Shown here piece after piece: positions 49,742 through 59,257 of a stretch of 64,000 nucleotides of DNA (positions are counted from its first letter, which is position 1; the number at the start of each line of letters is the position of its first letter). The notes below the pieces were generated by a model that did not search any database, was not told the DNA's origin, and saw nothing but the letters and a program-made list of their open reading frames with translations. The DNA comes from Cardinalis cardinalis (Eukaryota > Chordata > Aves > Passeriformes > Cardinalidae). The translations under genes and the position numbers were made by a program. The stretch spans positions 6,970,635 through 7,034,634 of the forward strand of contig JACDOX010000031.1 of NCBI GenBank assembly GCA_014549065.1. The letters are read 5' to 3'.

Positions 49742-51250
49742 GCAGATAAAAGCCAAAAAAACACCCTAAGATATCATATATGCCTGTAAAATTTCATATT
49801 TGTGAGCAAATAAGTCAAAGCTCTTTTGACTTTAACATAATCTTACCTCTAGACAGACAGCTAAGGTATACACTGTTTTCAGATACTTGCCATGATTCAC
49901 TCTGTATTATCGCCGTCAAGAAAAAGAGCCAAAGTAATACCAGTTCTAATAGTGCTAGTGTTTACTTATTTATCCTGTTTTCTCTTATTCAAAGTAGTTC
50001 AAAATACTAAAGCCACTAGTAATGTAATTGCTATTTTTATGACTTGGAGAAAGCANGTCAATTATGGAGATCAATGAGCAATTTGTGATAAATAAGTTTT
50101 CTAATTGATTAGATCTTTAGATGCAGATGCTTGGCAGTGGTGGAAAGCTGCACACATTAGGAAGGGTGTTTGTAGGAGTAACATTAATAAATTCATANAT
50201 ATGTATGTATATATATACTTATATAAAACTTCTTCTTTCTCACCTTCTTTCACATCTTTCTAGCTACAATCTCCTCCACAAGACTGCACCCAAGTCAACA
50301 ACCAAAGTCAGGTTAATGGACTCAATGAAAGTGCTGGACCTACCACTTCTTTAATTGTTGCAGCTTTTACTGCAACAGAGTGTGCTCATTACAATGATTC
50401 ATTATAACTGTGGCATAAGAGTTCAAAATTAATGGAACACACTGCCCTGATATAACTGACCGGACACCCTTTCCCCCCATATCTATTCCATAGGATAGAT
50501 TCTGTTGTTTTACAAATGGAAATTATTATAACTAATAAGCTCTTATAAAAAACAAGACTTTCATATTTTCAGGAGTGCCTAATTCCCATTTTCTACGAAA
50601 AAGGAAAAAAAANANAACAAAAAAACCTGAATGCTTTAAGAAAGTCTCAGAGTGTTACAGTTTCAAAGTTTTAAAAAGAAAGTGTACTCAAAATCCTCAA
50701 GGACATCGCATACATTCATTTTCTTATAAAATTACTAAGATTTTTCTTTCACAAAAAGACCTTCCAAACAACAATAAAAAAGCCCCACTAACACACAAAA
50801 AAACCCCCAAACCACACTGAAAAGACATTGAAGCCCAGAGAAATTGAAAAGCAAAGTGTGAATAGAGTGCTCTGTNTGTAAATAACCCATTCAAATCTTA
50901 CTACAATATCTTCCACCTAATAGGCACATTTTGTAGATTTTGGTTTAGGTGTGGGTTCAGGTTTTGTTAAGAAGAAGATCTCTAGAAAATAGCCCTCTCA
51001 ATATTTTAATATGATATAAAGACTCGAAGTACTTCTATTAATCTCACCAAGGCAAGAATCTATCAAGGCTGTACAAAGTACTGGTTTTCTAGTCAGCCAA
51101 AAGAAACATGCTTATTTTTATTATTTTGTGTGTTATGCATGGGATCATAAAACCCAACACAGTAATAATTGTTAATTTGCAACTAGCAGAATGAAACACT
51201 TTAATACAACAAATTTGATGATAATCAAGATGTAGATGTACCAGAATCTA

Positions 51251-51296
51251 TTATGTGTATATATAACATATTATATATATATCATATTATTATAAT
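51251..51296. repeat. AT-rich dinucleotide patch
   Basis: Imperfect TA/ATT-rich tract (TATATATATAT with interruptions). Confidence 0.8.
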
Positions 51297-52903
51297 TGTG
51301 GTTGATTTGAAAATTTCTTTATCATGAAGCTAACCCTGATAATCTTTGTTGAGCATTTTCATGCAGGAAATTTTTTGTCTCTTTCAAAATGAAAATGAAG
51401 AACAATTGAAGAATAGAAATGAATTTTGAGAGTTACAAAATACAATTAAATGGAAAAACAAGTTTATAGAATTGACANGGTGCATAAATATATGAAATAT
51501 TTCTTGTTTTGTGTTATGAGCATAAGACTGTCCTTCAAAGTCATATTGTGCGCATTCTTCTGTCCACAATTTTTCTTCTGGCTTGCTTTTTAATTTTTTT
51601 TTCTTCCAGGAAATGGTTCAAGATTACGTTTTCATGATTTTGACAACTGATATTAACATTGATGTATAGATAACATTACAACATAATTTAACAATAAAAA
51701 AAAACCACATTCATTTTGCAGTGTTTTTGAATATTCAATTTTTTGGGCACAATAATTTTGGAAGTTTCAGGACAGGTACTTTACTAAGGAGTTAATTTTC
51801 CTCATCATTAACATTTTTGGATGCCATAACTCCACTACTTCAAAGTACTTTTAGTAACAGAAAACCAGAGTGAACAACCTTCACATGGAGAAAGCAAAAG
51901 TTTATCTTTAAAAAACATAAATCACATTGTTGTGCTTTTTAAACGTCAAGTTTTTTTACATAGAGGTTATCATGGCTTAACATAAAAGCATCCTCCCTTT
52001 TCATTAAGATCAGCTTAATTATGATGAATAAAGTCAACATAGTAAGGGTCTGAAGTCTACTGTGAAGCATACTGACTTACACACACCAACTGAAGAGCCC
52101 CACTTGCTCTTGGCCTTAGGGATATCTGCCACTTTGCTGCCTTATGACTCGCTGCACTCGTGCATCCATTCCTGACACCTGCTCACACTGTCAGGTTATT
52201 TACGAGCCTAGACAAAGTTTAAAGATCATTATGTGCACTTAATTGTACATAAAGCCTAATTCTAACAAGAAGGTTTTAGAAAGGAAATTTTTCATTGTCC
52301 AAGCGGGACAGCCACAGAATTTAATTCTGTCCCAGGAAGATTCTGAGGTTAAAGTATGACATTTTTATGCCTAGAAAAGCTATGTAAGATTATTTTTAGT
52401 TCTTTTTATGACTCCCTCTGAGTCTTGTATGGCTTGACTGAAGATAACTAAGACAGCCTGGATTTTGAAGTGGAAAGGTACAAAATTAGTCCCAATACTG
52501 TTTTTTAATTCTCTAACATAATTATTATGATTCAACATTTGAATTGTGGTTATCTGTAGAGTCCCTGGCCAGAGATTAGGCTGAACACATTTTAAGAAAA
52601 GACAGTCTTTCTTCCCCCAGTGACTAAAAAATATTTTGCTTGCATTTAAGATGACCAATATAAATAATTTTTAATTTAGCAGTGTGTTAATAGTCTTATC
52701 ACTCAGATTCATATAGATCCTTTTATGGTATCGAATTGGAAAACACAGGCTTGCAGCTAAAGATGGGAANCATTTGGTTACTTTTCATTTTCTCAGTGGT
52801 CTGTCTTCTTTGCTGTGGCGCATTTCATCACATCATGGACAAAAGAGTAGAGTCAGACTTAAAATTTCATGTTACTTCTCCAAATTGGTCATTATGCACT
52901 AAC

Positions 52904-53556
52904 TATGTCGTGGTTTGACATTATGCCCTGCAGTGGATCTGTTGGAGAAGGCTGAAATTGGCTCTGTTCAATACCAGACAGCCCCATTCTCGCCTCANAG
53001 CAGCCAAACCCTTGTCATTTCTACTCAATGCAGGTAACACATTGATGATTTCTTTCTGTAAATTATCCAAAAACATGAAAACTACCCGTACACCATTGGC
53101 TTCTTGAAGTATTATTCTGTTGGTCCAGTTTTCCCTTCACCTAGCAATGCTGTCTGCCCAGTCATGTCTACTTGGTTTTGGTCTCTGACTTTCGATCCTG
53201 CTTCCCTTTCTCTTCAAGGTATCTTTAGTGCCTCTTTGCCTTCAGAAAAGAGAGAAAAATGGTGGAGATTATCAGCAACGACAGGGAAGCCATGCACATT
53301 ATTAAAGAATGAAACATCGTACTAAACTTCCTTGAGCACTGAATTTGGATTGTCTGTTGTATTGGTTGCAACAGCAAGCATATGGGAAAATATATTTTTA
53401 AAAGGGCAAAGTGTTGTATAGTGGTGAGTTTCTTAAGAGATACAAAAAAAAAAAAAAAGAGAAATGACCCTGCAAACCTCAAGGTCAGTGAGTGAGGGGA
53501 GGAGATACTACAGGCACNAAAGCAGAGTGTTCCCTGCAGCCCACAAAGGAGAGCTG
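52904..53556 (+). mobile_element. ERVL-like LTR fragment, plus strand, cut short at the 3' side
   Basis: The right part (about 53360-53550) aligns with the middle of the LTR at 47700-48675: an AGGGCAAAGTGTTG region, then GAGAAATGACCCTGCAAACC, TCAAGGTCAGTGAGTGAGGG and TTCCCTGCAGCCCAC. It stops where CR1 sequence begins at 53557. The left end is placed at TGTCGTGGTTTGAC (52904), which resembles the expected terminal inverted repeat of this family, but the 52.95-53.36 kb part is poorly matched. A run of 15 As lies at about 53443-53458. The 3' half of the LTR, including the poly(A) region, is missing. Confidence 0.6.
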
Positions 53557-53800
53557 ATAATCATTAAAGTTAGAAAAGACCTCTATGATCAAGTCCAACC
53601 ATTAACCCAATGCTGCCAGATCCACCACTAAACCATGTCCACAAACACCACATCTATAAATATTTAATCACTTCCACAGATGGCAATTCCACTACTTCCC
53701 TGTGCAGCCTATTTCAATACTTGACCATCTTTTCTGTGANGAAACTTTTTCCTAATGTCCAATCTCAACTTCCCCTGGCACAACCTGGTTTCTTCAGTCT
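53557..53800 (-). mobile_element. CR1 LINE 3' end, minus strand (left copy)
   Basis: Read on the plus strand, the CR1 3' end begins at ATAATCATTAAAGTTAGAAA with AGACCTCTATGATCAAGTCC. It continues through TGCCAGATCCACCACTAAAC, CAGATGGCAATTCCACTACT and CTGTGANGAAACTTTTTCCT, up to CTGGCACAACCTGG at about 53790. The copy is 5'-truncated and lacks the full octamer terminus. It abuts the next CR1 copy without a gap. Confidence 0.9.
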
Positions 53801-54253
53801 CACAGAATCACAGAATCATTAAGGTTAGAAAAGACCTCCAAGATCACTGAGTCCAAACTTTGACCAAACATTACCTCATCAACTACACCATGGCACTAAG
53901 TGCCACTTCCAGGCATTTCTTAAATACCTTGGGGATGGTGATTCCATTACCTCTCTGGGCAATCCATTCCAATGCTTGACTACACCGTCAGTGAAGAAGC
54001 TCTTCCTGCTGACCTACATGAATCTCCCCAGTACATCTTGAGGTTATGATAAGGTCACTCCTGAGCCTTTTTTTTCCACCAGGCTAAACTACCCCAGCTC
54101 CCTTAGCTGATCCNTACAGGACTTGTGCTCCAGACTCTTCACCAGCTTCATTGTCCTTCTCTGGACAAGCTTCAGCACCTCAATGTTGCTGCTCAGAAAT
54201 AAACACAGGACTGGAGGTCTGATCTCACCAGTGCAGAGTACAGAGGAATCACA
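53801..54253 (-). mobile_element. CR1 LINE 3' end, minus strand (right copy)
   Basis: It starts with the octamer terminus read in reverse (CACAGAATCACAGAATCATT) followed by AAGGTTAGAAAAGACCTCCA. It continues with TACACCATGGCACTAAGTGC, TGGGGATGGTGATTCCATTA, GAAGAAGCTCTTCCTGCTGA, CCCAGCTCCCTTAGCTGATC and AACACAGGACTGGAGGTCTG (ORF2 C-terminal side). It ends near AGAGGAATCACAAT. It is longer and slightly better preserved than the left copy. No open ORF2 remains. Confidence 0.92.
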
Positions 54254-55077
54254 ATATAAAGTTNCCAACAGTAAAAAATGCCTTTGGACAAGAATCTTCT
54301 AACTAAATTGTATTCAGAATTTCCTATTAGATATTTTTTCTTGAAATGGAATACCATAAACCTCTTCTGTCTCATTTAAAATGTGATGATTAAACATTAT
54401 GGAAATATGCTTACTGCTATGCACAACCACCAACTATATTTGTCCTTTTTTACACTTTTACCTTTACTTCCTTTTCAGCTATTTCATTTAAGGTCTATTA
54501 ATTTCCTTTTTATTTGATATGTTACTTGATTCACTTATTCTTTTTAAAGATTTTTTACCTCTGTCTACACACCTTCTCTGTCCTCTCACTCTAGCTCAAC
54601 TTGTAGCACGGTAGGTTTTGCTTCTTCATTCAATTATTCATCCCTTTCCTTTGCTTTTTCCCCCCAATTCCCACCAGCATTTCTCATCTTCTTCTCAACA
54701 CTTTGTACTTATCCTTTGATCCTTTTACTACAAATATCTTGACTGCCCTTCTATTTTTCTACTTTTTTCTTCTTTCTCACTTCTGTTCGCAGTTGTATCA
54801 CTGCCTTTTCACTTGTCCCATCTTATAATTCTGTCTTCTCATTTTCTTTTTTTTTTTAATTATTCATTTTGTGTGGCCAAGAATTGATGACATGAAAGGA
54901 TTAAAGCTGAAGTGCATTGGATTTTAGGAGGNTTTTTGCAACCATCTGCTTTTCTGATAATTAATATGAAACTCTTTCCATCAGCTTTCCTGGTTCTATT
55001 TCATCTCTGAATTTAGTCTTTCTGTAGACTGGGTGAAAAGTAATTTAGACCTCTCTCTTCCTTTTTCACAACAAAAA

Positions 55078-55105
55078 GGGAGGGAGGCAGGGAGGGAGGG
55101 AGGGA
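55078..55105 (+). repeat. GGGA repeat with G-quadruplex pattern
   Basis: At least six GGG runs separated by single or few bases (GGGAGGGAGG, CAGGGAGGGAGGGAGGG) on the plus strand fulfil the usual pattern for an intramolecular G-quadruplex. Confidence 0.85.
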
Positions 55106-56973
55106 AAAAAGGATAGTGCTGGGAACTTCATACTCTTATTTCAATGTAAGGAACCAGATTATTAACCTGGCAGAATTTAGGTATCCATAATGAAAGTAAA
55201 GTAAATCTCTCTCCTCACAATATAAATTTCATTCTTTTTATAATTTTCTATTTTTCGAGAAAAAAACATTTGATAGAGTACCATATGAACTGCCCTGTTC
55301 TTGTGTTCTTTTATTCATTTTTAGCAGCTGGTAACTAATCTTTTTTGCAGATGTAAAATAAACAGGAGTTGCTTAGGGAGCAGTTCTGGAGAGTGAGTAT
55401 TTTTTTTTTCCTACATGTATGCGTGCATGCCTTAAGAGAGTCAAATGAAGAGAAACATAGGAAGAGCAGAAAGACAGATAAGGATGTAAGACTTATATGA
55501 AACTCGTTCCCTAATACATAGGTTATAACATAGTCTATATTTTACAAAATTTTATTTTCTGTAATTTGCTCCAATCCCTCATGTCAACTATAATCAAGTT
55601 TTATTTTATATTATAAAATATATAATCAAGTATATATTGGTAAGAATGAAATTATACAACTTGAAGTGGTTGATCTGCCTTATGGATTGTACATTAGTAG
55701 CTATGAAAATCTGTTGAAGGTACTATGCGTNGAACTGAACAGCCAAAATAAAAACATTTAATTTCAAATAGTAATTGAACAGACTTTTTAGTGGAACTTG
55801 CTTATGATTACTTAAAAGTTCCTTGTTTGCTTGTCATTTCTTTTAACTTCCAGCTGTCTGATTTCTATTTAAAATATTAATTGCCAATAATAGTACCTCA
55901 GAACAAGGTGGTTTAAAATATCAAAACAGGCTGAAGGGAAATCACATCAGGCATGGTCTACAAAAGCATCTTANAGCTGGATGTCCAACTGTCCCTGAGA
56001 AATAGAGGGCATTTTCTCTGTTGCCTGGATGCTTCTGTAGCTTCTTGCTTCCCAAGAATGCAAAAGCTGTAAAATACATAACAAAGCTCTATGGTTTTCT
56101 GGGCATCACTTTTATAGGAACACATATAAACTGCATATAGGAAAGAAAAAAAAAAATCACAGATGTATAGATAAAATAATTTAAAACTATTACTTAGGAT
56201 CTAATCCTACAAAACTAAAACTTCCAAAGAACTAGGAGCTGTATTATTTTCTGCCTTTTATTCTGAACACTTCTGTGCCACNGTGACAAGAAGGAGCAAA
56301 AACCTATTAAATCAAAAAAAGCAGCATTCTGAATGAACTTTACACCCTCTTTGCCTAAATTAAAATGAATTAAGCTGCGAGCAGTGATGAAAAAGACTTT
56401 ATTACTTTACTCCTTTTCATATTTCTCATAAAGAAGAAACAATGAAATCATAAGTTACATAACCATTTACAGAAACTACAAGTGATGCAATAAGCTGATG
56501 GTTAATAAATGTGGTAGATCCCCCATATTACTGCTTCATAAAAGTCAAAGCAATAGCAATAATAATGTAATATGATATTAAAAAGCAGGGATTAGTTCCC
56601 TTAGACTTTCCCTGTGTTCTGGTGTACTTGGCTTTTCATTTTCTTGTGCTTTACTGCAGGGCTATTTGTCCTTGAAAGCATTNTTCCTGAATATAAAGGA
56701 AGTCCTTATCTAATCAACACTAGACTTGGAAATTTTCCAAAATGAGTTTTGCTTGCAGCACACTCGAGAGCAGATTTCCTTACTACACTATTTTGACTCT
56801 GGTATATTACTGGTAGTGTTGTGGAAAAAACTGGTTTATCGACTACACAGGGCACCCAAAATGTGGCAGTTCTTACAAACTCCTCTACTACACTCCAATG
56901 ACTAGATTCAAAAATAATTTCACTTGGAATTGTCCTAACAGATATTCACAGCACCCTGTACTGCAATTGAGTT

Positions 56974-57031
56974 TATCACAATTATTCTTTCTATACTATA
57001 TANATAACAAATACTCTTTCTATACTATATA
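56974..57031. repeat. 29-bp degenerate tandem duplication
   Basis: CTTTCTATACTATATA occurs at 56987-57002 and 57016-57031. The bases preceding each copy are also similar, giving a 29-base period. Confidence 0.8.
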
Positions 57032-57794
57032 CTTCAGTTGTTACTTGCCTGGGTCACTTTACCNCCCACTTCCTGAAGCCAGAACAGCCAAGAGTAAAAT
57101 TGGTGAATAAGTAGTAGTGTTGCCGGAACTGATATTCTCATTGATGCATCTGGGCCAAACCAACAGGTTTTACAAACCCAGGCAACATTTCTGTGTTGAA
57201 AAGTCTGTGCAACTGTGGGATTAACTTTTTAGTCCTTGAACCCGTGGGGAAGGTGAATCACTCAGATTCACAGGGATCATTCAGAAGTCCATTCTGTCTT
57301 CCAGTCTCTGTGCACTGACCAAGCTCTTCTCTGACAACACATTAGAAAAAGTAGTTCACAGCATTCAAGTTATTTGTTGGGATTGCACTGTGCTCCCTCG
57401 CAGAACCTTGTTCAACCCTTCTTCTCTTTCTGACCCATTTCTCAATGCATCACCTCCAACTTCACCCCAGCTGTGCCTGAACACCAGCCACAGATGCATT
57501 CATGATGTAAATCTAATATTTTAGAACAACTGATCATTTATTACTTTTCCTTCCATAAAGAACTCATTTTTTTATAAACTAGAACTATTTCGTTTCAGGC
57601 ACCTGTAATCTGCAATTAGCAAACAAGTATTTCCCTGGAAGCTGAGAGGGGAAAAAATTATGAGGAAGTTCCCTAACTGGTATCTATTTCACTTCCTGCT
57701 CTTCTNCCCACTTCTTCCTTCTTGAGAAGCAAACCTCTCCAAGACAAAACCAAAAAAGACTGATTGTTCAAATATTCAAATCTTTACTTGTAAC

Positions 57795-58412
57795 TGCTGA
57801 GGTTTACCCCAGAGAGCAACTCTGCATCACACAGTCACTCACTCACTCTCACTCACTCTCTCACTCCACCCGTGGTGAGATGAGGAAGAGGACCAGAAAA
57901 ATAAGAAAACTTATGTGTTGAGATATGAACATTTNGATAATTTAGGTAAAATACAATAACAATAAAAATAATTATGATGATAGTAAAAATTTTAATGAGA
58001 AGAAAAATGAACAAAAAATATAAATAAAAGCCAAGATAAACAAGGGATGTAAATAGAAAACAATTGCTGACCACCAACAAATTGATGCCCAGACAGGTTG
58101 TGGAACAGCAGTACCACAAGAAGTTTTCCCTGGTTTGTATGCTGAGCAGGCAATATTGTTATGGAATATTCCTTAGGCCTTTTTGGTTCAGCTGTCCTGG
58201 CTGTGTCGTCTTCCAGTTTCTTGTGCACTTCCAGGCCTCCTGCTAGCAGGGCAGAGTGAGAAGCTGTAACGTCCTTGACTCAGGGCAAGCACTGCTCAAC
58301 CACAACTAAAATATCAATGTGTTATCAACATAATTCTCATCCTAAATACAAAACACAGTGCAATAACAGATGCTAGGAAGAAAATTAAGTATCCCAGAAA
58401 AAAACAGGGTAA
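57795..58412 (-). mobile_element. ERVL-type LTR, minus strand, same family as 1750-2352
   Basis: The plus strand shows the family in reverse: a CACTCACTCACTC-rich start (57834-57867), GTTGAGATATGAACATTT, an AATAAAAATAATTATGATG-type AT block, GACCACCAACAAATTGATGC, GGTTCAGCTGTCCTGGCTGT, TTCCAGTTTCTTGTGCACTT, CATCAATGTGTTATCAACAT-like sequence at 58305-58330, and GGAAGAAAATTAAGTATCCC at the end. The family TATA region is decayed (plus-strand GGTTTGTATGCTGAGC, 58132-58147). A possible target-site duplication is GTAAC / GTAAT with one mismatch if the end is placed at 58408. No viral internal region adjoins it. Confidence 0.85.
57834..57867. repeat. CACT-rich microsatellite at the LTR end
   Basis: Imperfect CACT and CT units. 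This is an expanded version of a short CTCACTC segment that belongs to the LTR itself. Confidence 0.85.
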
Positions 58413-58709
58413 TACTATAGGTCCCATGCATGAGGATGGCTCATAAACTGTTGTATTCCAGGCAAATTTCCTTGATATGTTTACCTTGTAAAAGCAGTCC
58501 CCCAGGGCAATCAGACAGATCAGAATCATGGGAAACAGTGACAGAAGTTGTTTTGGGAATAAGTAACTTATTTTTTAGGTAGAGAAGTTCTTATTTCAGT
58601 AAGTCTTTTGCATGTCCTCTTAGGAAATAATTCTTAAAAGTTATTTTTTATTTTATTTTAAAAATACTTGCTTTCATCTTTTGTTGTTTTTGAAAGAAAT
58701 ATTCAGGCT
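58413..58709. other. Spacer between two minus-strand LTRs
   Basis: About 300 bases of unique AT-rich sequence, T/A-rich near 58640-58665. No gene or recognised repeat. Confidence 0.5.
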
Positions 58710-59257
58710 TGNGGGATCGGTTCCTTCCCGCGGGGGAACTCCTGGGCAGGNGTGGGCAGAGCGACTCCTTTAAGGATCCCGGCGGAGTGGCCTCCCCAGC
58801 CCACCATGCACACAGTCCCGGATGATCAATCTTCTGCGTGACCAGGATGAGGAAGGAGGGCTCAAGACACTCGTGTAAATCCAACTGGGTTTATTGTAGG
58901 GAAGTCCGAGGGCCCAGGAAGGGAGGGAAGCAGGGACACCACCACAGCAGAAGGGAGCCAGTGGCAGAACAAGCCCCAAACAGGGGTGGGACCAGGGTTT
59001 AAAAAAGGGAGAAGGTAGGCAGGGTTGGGATACAAATCAACCAATAAGGAGAGGGCTCNGAGGAGGAGTTAAGGTGGGGTGATAGGGGGTACACCAATGA
59101 AAATGTGGGGAGAGGGTGGTCTCATAAGGTCCAATAGGGGAACGAGGAACAGGGAACATTCTAGAAAGAAGGAAGTGAGCTACAGGTGATTGACACTCAG
59201 ACGTCAGAGTCCTCCCAGGGCATCTCCGCCCCATTCTCCCTGTACCCTCCTCCCACA
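58710..59257 (-). mobile_element. Solo ERVK-like LTR, minus strand, with near-perfect 6-bp target-site duplication
   Basis: Termini are TGNGGG (58710) and CCCACA (59257), an inverted repeat once N at 58712 is read as T. CAGGCT (58704-58709) and CAGTCT (59258-59263) flank it with one mismatch. Read on the minus strand, ATTGG (inverted CCAAT) motifs occur at plus-strand 59131-59135, 59094-59098 and 59041-59045. They are followed by a TATA-like TTTTTTAAAC (about 58997-59006) and an AATAAA poly(A) signal (58890-58895). This is a complete U3-R-U5 layout of about 548 bp. GC content is much higher than the flanks and the motifs are well kept, suggesting a comparatively young insertion. Open frames inside it are artefacts. 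No internal region is attached, so it is a solo LTR. Confidence 0.85.
58890..58895 (-). promoter_or_regulatory. LTR poly(A) signal AATAAA
   Basis: It lies about 105 bases downstream of the TATA-like motif on the minus strand, the spacing expected within an LTR R region. Confidence 0.7.

Larger units (their letters stand above)
48676..52903. other. Unique AT-rich sequence between two same-family LTRs
   Basis: No gag, pol or env remnant was recognised, although the flanking LTRs share family and orientation. It contains a T/G-rich run near 49136-49190, the hairpin at 49681-49741, an AT dinucleotide-rich patch at 51251-51296 and no convincing gene. Open frames are all under about 95 codons. Confidence 0.45.
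54254..57794. other. Unique sequence, pyrimidine-rich in part
   Basis: 54420-54870 is strongly T/C-rich on the plus strand. The purine tract at 55078-55105 and the 29-bp duplication near 57000 are listed separately. 57100-57500 is GC-richer than its surroundings and unassigned. No gene recognised. Confidence 0.45.

Noticed and set aside
48676..52903. Provirus interior between two LTRs
   Set aside because: No retroviral coding similarity was seen and all frames are short. Kept only as a question in the findings.
57841..57870. Independent CACT microsatellite
   Set aside because: The tract coincides with a short CTCACTC segment proper to the LTR end, so it is part of that element.
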